A stretch of DNA of 58,998 bases. Source: an uncultured Oscillospiraceae bacterium (GTDB taxonomy: Bacteria; Bacillota; Clostridia; Oscillospirales; Oscillospiraceae). The notes under the pieces are model-generated. The model was not told the origin of the DNA, made no database searches, and saw only the letters and a list, made by a program, of their open reading frames with translations. How positions within the stretch are numbered: the stretch's first letter is position 1; each line of letters opens with the position of its first letter. The stretch is taken from NCBI GenBank assembly GCA_947168655.1, contig CAMVMU010000006.1, positions 1-58,998 on the forward strand, written 5' to 3'. Below, piece by piece: positions 8,299-15,862 of this stretch. A program made the position numbers and the translations under genes.

Positions 8299-9826
8299 GG
8301 TCGTCTGTTAGCAGAACGGTATCGTCCAGGCCCAGATCGCCCAGAATACAGAGGTAGATATCCACGTTCCCGTCGTGGTCCACCTCGATCCGGCGGACAA
8401 TTCTGCGGAGCTGGGCATTGGTCATCTGCCGGACATCGGCGATGCTCTCGATGCTGCGGAAGGTGTCGGACAGGATGGCCGAGAGCTGATCCCCCTTGGT
8501 GAGGTTCTGCGTGACGATTTGCAGCTCCCGCTCCAGCCGCTCCTTGTCCGCCTTGAGGTCGCTCAGCTTTTCGTTCAGCTCCGTGCGGGTGATCAGATCG
8601 TCGGTGTACATCTCCATGTACTTCTGACGGCTCTTCTGCACCTTGGCAAGCTGGGCGCGCAGCTCCTTTTCCGTGGCGGCGTTCTCATCCTGGGCACGGT
8701 ACTTTTTTTCAAAGGCTTGCACCAAATGCCGGGTCACCTGCTTCTTGTGGGACAGCACCTCCTGGAAGTAGCTCTGGATCACGTCGATCAGCTCGTCCTC
8801 GTCCACCGTCACGGCGTTGGGACAGCTGTCCGCGCCCTTGCCGTTGTGGCTGGAGCAGCACCAGCGGACGTAGGTGTTCTTGTAGGTCCGCACCGTCCGG
8901 CGGAAGGACCAGCCGCAGTCCTTGCACTTGATGAGCGTGGAGAACAGATACTGGTTGCTGTGTCGCTCCCTGTTCAGCTTGAAGTCGTCCCATCGGCTTC
9001 TCAGAATCTCCTGGGCGCGGTCGAACTCCCGCTGAGGGATGATCCGCAGATCGGGCCTGTCCACCACGAGCCACTCCTCCGCGTCCCTGTCGGTTCGCTG
9101 ACCGGTGAGGAAGTCCGACACCTCCTGCTTCCCGTTGATGACCTTGCCGGTGTAAAGCTCATTGGTCAGAATGCGGCCCACGGCGTTCTGGCTCCACCTG
9201 CAGTCCCGCTTGGTGTGGATGCCTCGCTGGTTGAGCATGTTGGCGATCTTGGTTTCACCGTATCCCTCGTCATTGTACCAGCGGTAGATCTGGCGGATGA
9301 CCTCCGCCTCCTGCCGGTTGACGGTCAGGTGGAAGAAGTCTCCTGCGGTTTTGTCATAGCCATAGACGATATTGGGCACCCGCCCCTTCTCGGCGTTCAG
9401 CTTCTTGCCGAACTTGACGCGCTTCGACATGTTGGCGCTCTCCTCCTGGGCGATGGCGGCCAGCATGGTCAGCACAAATTCGCTGTTGCCCATGCTGGTC
9501 ATGTTGGCCGTCAGGAACTGCACCTCGATACCCAGCGCCTTCAGCTTGCGCACGCTCTCCAGCAGATCCACCGTGTTGCGGGCGAAGCGGGACACGTCCT
9601 TCACCGCCACCATGTCAAAGAGGCCTCGCTGGGCGTCGGCCATCATCCGCTGGAACTCCTTGCGTTTTTTGATCTTGGTGCCGGAGATGCCCTCGTCGGC
9701 ATAGAGCCGCACCAGGTGATGACCGGCGCGGCCGGCGTATTCCTGAAAGAAGCTCTTCTGGGCTTCCAGACTGTTGAGCTGATCGGCCTTGTCCGTGGAC
9801 ACCCGACAGTATGCAGCGATGTTCAT
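8261..9826 (-). CDS. Large serine recombinase (SpoIVCA-like), likely excisionase of the spoIIID element
   Basis: 521 aa as read here. It has an N-terminal resolvase domain (IAAYCRVSTDKADQ with catalytic Ser, then DEGISGT, KDVSRFARN), a Recombinase domain, a zinc ribbon (KCKDCGWSF ... WCCSSH ... SCPNAV) and a coiled coil near residues 385-450. This is the architecture of SpoIVCA and phage integrases. The start is ATG at 9826, with GGAGGTGATC upstream; a longer reading frame lacks a better RBS. The last ten codons lie outside the element, in the spoIIID 3' exon. In the predicted excised circle the tail would instead read CGSNSLERFIWWVA and stop at 17694. Confidence 0.93.
   Translation of the reverse strand: MNIAAYCRVSTDKADQLNSLEAQKSFFQEYAGRAGHHLVRLYADEGISGTKIKKRKEFQRMMADAQRGLFDMVAVKDVSRFARNTVDLLESVRKLKALGIEVQFLTANMTSMGNSEFVLTMLAAIAQEESANMSKRVKFGKKLNAEKGRVPNIVYGYDKTAGDFFHLTVNRQEAEVIRQIYRWYNDEGYGETKIANMLNQRGIHTKRDCRWSQNAVGRILTNELYTGKVINGKQEVSDFLTGQRTDRDAEEWLVVDRPDLRIIPQREFDRAQEILRSRWDDFKLNRERHSNQYLFSTLIKCKDCGWSFRRTVRTYKNTYVRWCCSSHNGKGADSCPNAVTVDEDELIDVIQSYFQEVLSHKKQVTRHLVQAFEKKYRAQDENAATEKELRAQLAKVQKSRQKYMEMYTDDLITRTELNEKLSDLKADKERLERELQIVTQNLTKGDQLSAILSDTFRSIESIADVRQMTNAQLRRIVRRIEVDHDGNVDIYLCILGDLGLDDTVLLTDDRTQGPVRAAAAL
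8294..8298. other. attachment-site core, left end of the spoIIID element
   Basis: The core TGTAC is shared with 17739-17743, and similarity extends to TGTAC(G/C)GT. To its right, inside the element, is GGTCGTCTGT-TAGCAG. The inverted counterpart CTGTTA lies at a similar distance inside the other end. Such imperfect inverted arms are expected of a serine-recombinase attP. Confidence 0.75.
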
Positions 9827-9898
9827 CTGATCACCTCCGTTTGTATTTGCAGCACACACAATACCCGATCTCTTCCGGAATAGCCAGAGAAATATGTG

Positions 9899-9927
9899 CG
9901 GCTCCCTGCAGAAAAAGCAGGGAGCCG
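9899..9927. terminator. Hairpin between the small gene and the recombinase
   Basis: An 11-bp perfect stem (CGGCTCCCTGC) with a 7-nt loop lies 5 bp after the end of the 65-aa gene. The T-run is weak on both strands, so it may only partly terminate, or may set the ratio of recombinase mRNA. Confidence 0.5.
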
Positions 9928-9932
9928 TTTGG

Positions 9933-10130
9933 CTATGTAGCGCATGTTCTTATCCCTTCTTCTGACGGTCTGTCCTGTTTGTGTCCGTCGGACCGGCCCT
10001 GTATGGCGCGTCGGATCGCATCCTCCGCCCTGGGCTCATTTACTTCTGCGAAGAGCGTCAGAAGAAAATCGGCGGTCTCCTCTGCCGTGTTGGGATTGAA
10101 GAACCGGTAAGAAAGTTTCTTCTCTTTCAC
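9933..10130 (-). CDS. Small conserved protein encoded before the recombinase
   Basis: 65 aa, acidic and helical: YRFFNPNTAEETADFLL ... FAEVNEPRAEDAIRRAIQG. I recall similar short proteins next to recombinases in clostridial mobile elements, but no function is known to me. It starts with GTG at 10130 behind a weak GGGCGG-like site. It lies 106 bp before the recombinase and on the same strand, so it may be co-transcribed. A recombination directionality factor is one possible role; nothing in the sequence proves it. Confidence 0.55.
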   Translation of the reverse strand: MKEKKLSYRFFNPNTAEETADFLLTLFAEVNEPRAEDAIRRAIQGRSDGHKQDRPSEEGIRTCAT

Positions 10131-10363
10131 GATGGAGTCACCGCCCTTTCTGTTTTCAGCATATGAAGTTTGGCTGGCATATCATGCCACCGACTTTATT
10201 GCGTTTTTCGTCACTCCTCCTTTGTGTTACAGATACAGGCCTCGCAGGCCATGCCGGTTTTTCCGGCAGCTTCTATTGACTGTTCTCATTGTTTTCCTTT
10301 CCGCCTTGCGGCAATTCCTTTTTTACTTGTTCTGTTTCTTCTCATAGGAACCACTGCGGCCAC

Positions 10364-10383
10364 AAAGCACGACGTCGTGCTTT
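10364..10383. repeat. Perfect 20-bp palindrome
   Basis: AAAGCACGAC and its exact complement, followed by a T. It could be a protein-binding site or a loop-free hairpin. Confidence 0.6.
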
Positions 10384-10566
10384 TCCCTGCAATCACGCCG
10401 TTTTTGCCTGATGGCTTCCACCTACCTTCCCGAGCCTTCAAAACAGGGTGCAACCTTCCAAAATCGACGATCGAATCCCCGAAACCCTTGTGCGGTCGGC
10501 GTTGCCGGCCGCTGTGAATCGGAATGGGGTGCGACAGCAACCCCTTTCCTTTCTCCTGCTTGCTAA

Positions 10567-10580
10567 AACAACGCGTTGTT
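10567..10580. repeat. Perfect 14-bp palindrome
   Basis: AACAACGCGTTGTT, in the same gap as the 20-bp palindrome and 184 bp from it. Confidence 0.5.
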
Positions 10581-10780
10581 CTCAGCTGCTCCCGCTGCTT
10601 TTCGCTAGAATGCTCGGCTTGGAACAATCGTCTTTTCCGCCCCACGATCGCTCCAAGCCCTCTCCGGGGACGTGTTCCCGCCCCTCGTTTGGAAAAGCCC
10701 ACACGAGCCGTTCCGTGGCCAAACACGGGGCAATAACCGTCCCTCGCGGTGACGGTTAAACCGATCCCGATTCCGAACCG

Positions 10781-11836
10781 TCATAGCGCAACACAAGTGT
10801 TTGCAACGGTTTCCGCGTTTTGTGACGATTCGCGCTCCCCGCACCGTGAAACCGTCATATCGTCATAGTAGCTGTAATACCGCAGAAGAATCGTGCGCTG
10901 CTTCCCGGTGCGGGACGGCGTGAAGGACACGCCCATTCGCTGCAGTTCCTGCCGGTAGCGTCCGATCTTCCGGGTGAGAATGTTGGGCTGCATATCCAGA
11001 TCCAGTAGGTGAACCAGCTCAGAGGCCGTCCCTTCAAAGCTCCGATGCTCCCGCACATACGCCGCCACGTCACGGAGGGCTGTCTCGCTCTCCAGCGGAT
11101 CTGTCAGCGGTGTGTCGCATTTCATCAGCGTCCATTCCCCCAGCTCCTCGTCCCGTTCCAGCGTGAACGTCTTCTCCTCCATGTCCCTGCCGCGGACGTG
11201 GAGCTGCACGTCCACGTCGTTGGGATGCTCCTTGCAGAGGACGTAGCTGCTGTCCGCCGCGCCGATCAAGCCCGTGGTGCCGGAGATCATCATGTGGGGA
11301 TCGCCGGCTTCACGCTTTCGGAGATGGTGGACAAGGATCACTGCGATCTGATGCTCGTCCGCAATGCGCTTGAGCATACCCATGTCTTGATAGTCGTTGG
11401 CGTAGAGATTTCCGTCGCCGGTCCCGCCGCGCACCTTCTGCAGCGTGTCGATGATGATCAGGTTCGTGTCCCCGTGTTGGGTGAGGAAATCCTCCAGCTG
11501 TTCGCACAGACCGTCCGACAGAGACTGGGAGAAGGTGGCAAGATGCAGCTCCTCCGGCGGCTCGTCCGTCAGCTCGGAGATCCGCTGCTGCAGCCGGGCA
11601 TAGTTGTCCTCCAGGCAGAGGGAGAGGACCGTGCCCTGCTCCGTGCGCAAGCCCCAGAGCGGTGTGCCGGAGGCGACGGCCAGCGCCAGCTGCAGCAGCA
11701 GCCAGCTCTTGCCCACCTTCGGTGCTCCCGCAAAGACGTGCAGTCCTCTCGGCAGAAGTCCGTCCACCACAAATCGTGTTGGGGGAAGCCTCATGTTGTA
11801 GAGGTCCTTCGCGGTGATGGTTTCGATTTTTTCCAT
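10781..11836 (-). CDS. RepA-like AAA/RecA-fold ATPase
   Basis: 351 aa. Walker A GAPKVGKS is near residue 38. A Walker B-like LIIIDTLQ follows, then VHHLRK. The C-terminal part, beginning near SETALRDVAAYVREH, looks like a winged helix. This is the AAA_25/RepA layout of hexameric helicase-like ATPases in phages, plasmids and integrative elements. It probably acts on DNA during replication or maintenance of the excised element. The start at 11836 has AGGAGGAAACACAA before it. Its last about 25 residues (after YYDDMT) look unconserved and may be a read-through extension. Confidence 0.8.
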   Translation of the reverse strand: MEKIETITAKDLYNMRLPPTRFVVDGLLPRGLHVFAGAPKVGKSWLLLQLALAVASGTPLWGLRTEQGTVLSLCLEDNYARLQQRISELTDEPPEELHLATFSQSLSDGLCEQLEDFLTQHGDTNLIIIDTLQKVRGGTGDGNLYANDYQDMGMLKRIADEHQIAVILVHHLRKREAGDPHMMISGTTGLIGAADSSYVLCKEHPNDVDVQLHVRGRDMEEKTFTLERDEELGEWTLMKCDTPLTDPLESETALRDVAAYVREHRSFEGTASELVHLLDLDMQPNILTRKIGRYRQELQRMGVSFTPSRTGKQRTILLRYYSYYDDMTVSRCGERESSQNAETVANTCVAL

Positions 11837-11887
11837 TTGTGTTTCCTCCTCAAATTAGATTTGCTCTCAAAGGGTGGGAGCAGTATT

Positions 11888-12118
11888 CTATGTTGCAAAA
11901 AGCCATAATTCCGTTTTTTTCTCTCGGCCCCGACGGAACCGACAGGCGGAAAGAACCGTCTGTCGGATTAGGGTGGATGCGGAGGTCCCGACAGGATCTA
12001 TGCTGAGACTCTTTTCCCAGCAACCGGGATCATAGAAGCCATAGTGGGTATCCATTCCAACCCGCAACATACTTCTCACGCCCTTCCGGCGTGCTGCATT
12101 GCCTTGCAGAAGTATCAT
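11888..12118 (-). CDS. Uncharacterised small protein of the element
   Basis: 76 aa, not recognised. The start codon is well supported: ATG at 12118 is preceded by AGGAGAGGTGAACA. The product is basic with no membrane helix, and contains DTHYGFYDPGCWEKS and a basic FRRGREKK stretch. It lies 51 bp upstream of the RepA-like gene on the same strand. It could be a small regulator or a leader peptide. Confidence 0.4.
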   Translation of the reverse strand: MILLQGNAARRKGVRSMLRVGMDTHYGFYDPGCWEKSLSIDPVGTSASTLIRQTVLSACRFRRGREKKTELWLFAT

Positions 12119-12305
12119 TGTTCACCTCTCCTCTTGTCATGGCCAATCGACCCATACTGTTCACGGGTCGACCCGGCGTGTGATGTATCGCTCGTCCGCG
12201 TTTTGCGGAGTCCTGGCGCTCACATCCGGCAGCTTGTCCTTTCGGACAGAGGAGGGAGTTCCCTCGGCATCCAGACTATTCGATTGTCAAGGATCTGTGA
12301 GTGGT

Positions 12306-12460
12306 AAAAGATCCCCTCACTTGGTAGAGCACGGGAAAGGCCAAAAATACACCCTTTTGCATAAATTCATTTGTAAAATTTTTGTGCCCGGCCCTATTCG
12401 GGGGTCATCGGAAAAGATCCCCTCATGTGGTAGAGGTCGAAAAGGCAAAAAATACAAACA
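12306..12460. repeat. Two diverged about 50-bp direct repeats, 106-bp period
   Basis: Both copies begin AAAAGATCCCCTCA, continue with GGTAGAG, and end in a purine-rich AAGGC-AAAAATACA tract. Copy starts are 12306 and 12412. Their position upstream of a RepA-like gene suggests iterons or operators. Confidence 0.6.
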
Positions 12461-12554
12461 AATGCATCAAAAAAATGAACTTATTCGGATTTTTTCAATA
12501 AAGGCCTACTTCTGAGGCTGCGCCCGCCATTTGAGTGCGACCTCAGAACGCAAA

Positions 12555-12622
12555 AAAGCCGGTCCATACAGCTCTTGCGGCAGAGAAATAATCTCTTGCC
12601 TGAAGCTGTGTGGATCGGCTTT
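12555..12622 (-). terminator. Long intrinsic terminator of the DUF6809-type gene
   Basis: A 19-bp stem (AAAGCCGGTCCATACAGCT against its complement, 2 mismatches) encloses a 30-nt loop that can itself pair. On the minus strand it ends CGGCTTTTTT. Confidence 0.8.
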
Positions 12623-12651
12623 GGTTTCAAATTGATCCGGGTAAATCCCCA

Positions 12652-12939
12652 TTAATCATCAATGGAGGGGACATCCGTCCCCTCCATTGTCTCGTATGCA
12701 ATTCTTGCGCCCAGCCGGAAGCCGCGGCAAAACGCCTCGCATTCTTCGAGGTTGTGCAGTTCCCGCTGGTTGTCCCGAATCTTTTCGTAGATCGCTTTTG
12801 CTTCCTCTGACAGCAGCGGAATGAGTTTCTCCTCGTGCCGGAGGATATAGCCACCCAGCTTGCGGGCCTTGTCGTCTTGCCCGACGGGACGCACGTTAGG
12901 TGTCACGCTGCCATACCACAACTCTTCCAGTATCTTCAT
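12652..12939 (-). CDS. DUF6809-like small protein
   Basis: 95 aa. MKILEELWYGSVTPN at the start and ECEAFCRGFRLGARIAYE near the end match a family of small helical proteins common in clostridial chromosomes and mobile elements. Its function is unknown to me. ATG at 12939 has AAGGAGG at the right distance; the frame extends upstream but without an RBS. It stands alone, ending in a strong terminator. Confidence 0.7.
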   Translation of the reverse strand: MKILEELWYGSVTPNVRPVGQDDKARKLGGYILRHEEKLIPLLSEEAKAIYEKIRDNQRELHNLEECEAFCRGFRLGARIAYETMEGTDVPSIDD

Positions 12940-13034
12940 GGTATCGCCTCCTTCTTCAAGCACAGGACAATACCATGAACCAACCGGGAAGTCCAGCGGA
13001 AATCCGCAGAAAATTTTATAGACCATCGTGGTGA

Positions 13035-13559
13035 TCAGCGCAAAACGGCGTCCCGCAGCACCAGATACACCACCGTGCCGTTGTCCACCTGCTGCTGATA
13101 GGAGTCAAAGGTGCCCGAAACCGTGATCTCCTCGTCTAATGCCGGAAAGTCCTCCGGGTAGGACAAGTCGTCCGCCGGCTCAAACTCCAGGCCCTGGGCG
13201 CAGCACGCCGTGGCATCCTGTACGACACAGGCGTAATAGAGCTTGTCCCCATCCTCAAAGACGGTAAAGAAGCCCTTGATCCTGACGGTTTTGCCCATGT
13301 AAGAGTCGGGGCTGCAGATCATGTCGTAGATTTGGGCGTAGACCATGGTGCTGCTGAGCTGCGTCAGATCCAGGTCTACCCCCTCATCCTCATCGGAGGA
13401 GGTGTCCTCTGACGAGGGAATCTGCACGGCGGGTGCCCCGTCATCTGCCACGGACGTTTGCCCGGCGGACGTATCCTCCCCCGCTGAGGACGCTTTCGCA
13501 CCACAGGCGGTGAGGGTCAGCACCAGCAGGACGAGAAAAAGCGAAATCGTCTTTTTCAT
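13035..13559 (-). CDS. Predicted lipoprotein with OB-like domain, zinc-importer neighbour (1)
   Basis: 174 aa. A lipoprotein signal peptide ends in LTAC-GAK (lipobox). An acidic Ser/Asp/Glu-rich linker spans residues 25-60, and a small beta-rich domain follows (MGKTVRIKGFFTVFEDG ... VSGTFDSY). It shares the D-A-T-x-C-C-x4-E segment (DATACCAQGLEFEP) with the neighbouring lipoprotein, so the two are paralogues. It is the last gene of the zinc-type ABC operon, 13 bp after the previous gene. An extracellular metal-handling or chaperone role is inferred from the CC motif and the position only. Confidence 0.7.
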   Translation of the reverse strand: MKKTISLFLVLLVLTLTACGAKASSAGEDTSAGQTSVADDGAPAVQIPSSEDTSSDEDEGVDLDLTQLSSTMVYAQIYDMICSPDSYMGKTVRIKGFFTVFEDGDKLYYACVVQDATACCAQGLEFEPADDLSYPEDFPALDEEITVSGTFDSYQQQVDNGTVVYLVLRDAVLR

Positions 13560-13572
13560 AGCGTTGCCCCCG

Positions 13573-14283
13573 TTATCCCGCCGCCGTCACGGAGCAGCCG
13601 GTGAGCGTGCCTCCGGCCACCGTGCCCCGCAGGACGACCTGTGTCCCGATGGCGGGAGAGACATCATCGGAGGAGAACTCGATTTGCCAGGAGCCGTCAT
13701 AATACGGGTTTTCCAATGTACCGGGCCCGGCGATCCGCCCATAGGCGGCAAAGTCTTTGCCCTCAAAATATTCCGACCGATACAGAATGTTCAGCATCTG
13801 GACCCGCTCCAGCGTGCAGCTCATGGCACACATATCCAGCTCCGCGGTGGGGCCGGTGTAGATGGACTCCGTCTCCACGGCGGCGCTTTCGATCCAGTAG
13901 CCGTCCAGCGCGTCGTCACTGGCGGCAAAGGTGCCCCGGACGTTCACAAGGGACCCCACCGGCGGCAGAGTGGCCGGGTCCATCGGCACCAGCTCCCACT
14001 GCCAGTCGCAGCAGCGGGTGGCGTCCATATAGCCCCAGACATAGTAGCGTGTACGCGCGTTGAAGGCATCCTGCACGGCGGCGAGAACACCCCGCTTGAC
14101 CACGTCTTTCCCGGTCAGTTGCTGGCCGTAGTCGCCGTGGAACACGTTTTGATAGAGCACATATTCGTCCTGATTCATAATCTCCGGGACCGTATCGGTG
14201 GCGCCGTCCTGCCGGGAAGGCTGTCCGCCGCACCCGGCGCAGAGGATGACCAGCAGCAAGACCAGCGGCATGAGTTTTTTCAT
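13573..14283 (-). CDS. Predicted lipoprotein with OB-like domains, zinc-importer neighbour (2)
   Basis: 236 aa, with lipobox LCAGC at residues 14-18. The mature part appears to hold two related beta domains. The first contains DATRCCDWQWELVP and VNVRGTF; the second ends with TQVVLRGTVAGG. The CC segment matches that of the following lipoprotein. It begins 4 bp after the importer permease gene, so it is very likely co-translated with it. Function unknown; it may deliver or sense metal at the outer face of the membrane. Confidence 0.7.
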   Translation of the reverse strand: MKKLMPLVLLLVILCAGCGGQPSRQDGATDTVPEIMNQDEYVLYQNVFHGDYGQQLTGKDVVKRGVLAAVQDAFNARTRYYVWGYMDATRCCDWQWELVPMDPATLPPVGSLVNVRGTFAASDDALDGYWIESAAVETESIYTGPTAELDMCAMSCTLERVQMLNILYRSEYFEGKDFAAYGRIAGPGTLENPYYDGSWQIEFSSDDVSPAIGTQVVLRGTVAGGTLTGCSVTAAG

Positions 14284-14287
14284 GTGA

Positions 14288-15145
14288 TTACCCCCTTCCG
14301 CCCAAGGTGCGCAGCCGGGCGATGACAGTGAAAATGAGGAACGCGGCGATATCCACCGCCACGATGGTGGAGCCCACCGGGGTGCTGGCCAGAATAGAGA
14401 TCAAGATCCCCAGCAGGGCCGCGCACACCGACACGACGGCGGAGCAGACCGTGACGCTGCGGAAGCTGCGGAACAGGCGCATGGCGCACATAGCCGGGAA
14501 AATGATAAGGGCTGAGATCAGCAGCGAGCCCACCAGATTCATAGCCAGCACGATGATCACCGCGATCACTACGGCGATCAGCAGGTTGTAAGTTCCGGCG
14601 CAGGTGCCGGTGGCCCGGGCAAAATCCTCGTCGAAGGTGACGGCGAAGATCTTGTTGTAGAAGAAGAGGAAGATGGCCACCACAGCCACGGACAGTGCCA
14701 CACACAGCCAGACCTCCGTCTTCGTCAGCGTCAAGATGGAGGTGGAGCCGAACAGCGTGGAGCACACGTCGCCGGAGAGGTTGGCGGAGGTGGAAAACAG
14801 GTTCAGCAGCAGGTATCCGACAGCAAGGGCACCAACGGAGATCATGGCAATGGCGGCATCTCCCTTGATCTTCGTGTGCTGTCCCGTGCGCAGCAGCAGC
14901 ACGGCGCAGATCACCGTGACAGGCAGCACCAGCAGCATGTCATCCGTCAGATGCAGCACACCGGCGATGGCCATAGCGCCGAAGGCAACGTGGGACAGGC
15001 CGTCACCGATGAAGGAGAAGCGCTTGAGCACCAGGGTCACACCCAGCAGCGACGAGCACAGGGCGATGAGGACGCCCACGATCAGCGCGTAGCGCACGAA
15101 GGGGTACTGGAGATAGATCGTCAGTTTTTCCCAGATTGCGGTCAT
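14288..15145 (-). CDS. znuB: Zinc/manganese-type ABC importer permease
   Basis: 285 aa, about 8 hydrophobic helices, ABC-3 family. The conserved LKRFSFIGDGLSHVAFGAMAIAG sits near residues 40-62, and a second coupling-type segment holds SLLISALIIFPAMCAM. It imports a divalent metal with the ATPase and binding protein encoded just upstream. Its ATG overlaps the end of the ATPase gene by 4 bp (translational coupling). Zinc is the most likely metal because of the ZnuA-like partner; Mn cannot be excluded. Confidence 0.9.
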   Translation of the reverse strand: MTAIWEKLTIYLQYPFVRYALIVGVLIALCSSLLGVTLVLKRFSFIGDGLSHVAFGAMAIAGVLHLTDDMLLVLPVTVICAVLLLRTGQHTKIKGDAAIAMISVGALAVGYLLLNLFSTSANLSGDVCSTLFGSTSILTLTKTEVWLCVALSVAVVAIFLFFYNKIFAVTFDEDFARATGTCAGTYNLLIAVVIAVIIVLAMNLVGSLLISALIIFPAMCAMRLFRSFRSVTVCSAVVSVCAALLGILISILASTPVGSTIVAVDIAAFLIFTVIARLRTLGGRG

Positions 15146-15849
15146 TCCGCCTCACCCCCCTCTGTAAAACGCCTGGCCAACCCGCTGCGCAGATAGGCCT
15201 CCTTCGTCCCGAAGAATGTGGTCTCGCCGATGTGCAGAATATGGCTGGCGTAATGCAGGGCGGCGCCGACGTCGTGGGAGATCATGATGACGGTGATGCC
15301 CTGCTCGTGATTCAGCCTGCGGATCAGAGCATAAAGCTCTGCGGTGACCTTGGGGTCCAGGCCGGACACCGGCTCATCCAGAAACAAAAGACTGGATGTG
15401 GCACAAAGGGCACGGGCCAGCAGCACCCGCTGCTGCTGGCCGCCGGACAGATCCCGGTAGCAGCGGCGCAGCAGGGGCGCAAGCCCCAGGCTTTGTATGT
15501 TGTCCAGCGCCCGTTGCTTTTCCGCTTTCGTGTAGCAGGGCCGCATGCCGCAGCTGCCTTGACAGCCGGACAGCACCACCTCCCACACGGAGGCGGGGAA
15601 GTCCTTCTGGATCGCCGTCTGCTGAGGCAAGTAGCCGATCCCCTTGGCGTGGAGCCCGTCATCCATCCGGATCTCCCCGGAAACAGGCGGCTGAAGGCCC
15701 AGGACGGTGCGCATCAAGGTGCTTTTCCCCGATCCGTTTTCCCCCAGGATGCAGAGGTAGTCGCCCGCATGCACGGCGAAGGAGAGTCCGCTGAGGATCC
15801 TGCGCCCCTCGTAACCCAGAGCGAGGTCCTGACAGGTGATGAGTGCCAT
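15142..15849 (-). CDS. znuC: Zinc/manganese-type ABC importer ATPase
   Basis: 235 aa. Walker A GENGSGKST near residues 37-45, Q-loop LPQQ, signature LSGGQQQR, Walker B LLFLDEP and switch ISHD are all present, so it should be active. It energises the permease encoded next. It starts 14 bp after the binding-protein gene. The CxxxCGMRPC stretch in the helical subdomain is unusual but not diagnostic. Confidence 0.92.
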   Translation of the reverse strand: MALITCQDLALGYEGRRILSGLSFAVHAGDYLCILGENGSGKSTLMRTVLGLQPPVSGEIRMDDGLHAKGIGYLPQQTAIQKDFPASVWEVVLSGCQGSCGMRPCYTKAEKQRALDNIQSLGLAPLLRRCYRDLSGGQQQRVLLARALCATSSLLFLDEPVSGLDPKVTAELYALIRRLNHEQGITVIMISHDVGAALHYASHILHIGETTFFGTKEAYLRSGLARRFTEGGEAE

Positions 15850-15862
15850 GCCGATTGCCTCC

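Larger units (their letters stand above)
10131..10780. other. 650-bp non-coding gap inside the element with palindromes
   Basis: Open frames exist on both strands but have low-complexity, unconvincing products and no RBS. The stretch is less GC-rich than its surroundings at 10140-10340 and holds two perfect palindromes (10364-10383 and 10567-10580). It lies directly downstream of the RepA-like ATPase gene. It could hold a replication origin of the excised circle or long untranslated sequence. Confidence 0.4.
12119..12651. other. 533-bp gap with diverged direct repeats and a terminator
   Basis: No credible gene. It holds two about 50-bp direct repeats (12306 and 12412) upstream of the small gene/RepA-like pair. 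A long hairpin at 12555-12622 ends the DUF6809 gene. AT content is raised between 12330 and 12510. Confidence 0.5.

Noticed and set aside
10286-10726. Minus-strand 146-codon frame inside the element
   Set aside because: Composition is Arg/Lys/Gly-rich without a recognisable fold or RBS, and plus-strand frames of similar length overlap it; probably non-coding.
12285-12290. TTGACA box on the minus strand as promoter of the small gene at 12118
   Set aside because: No acceptable -10 hexamer lies 16-18 bp downstream.
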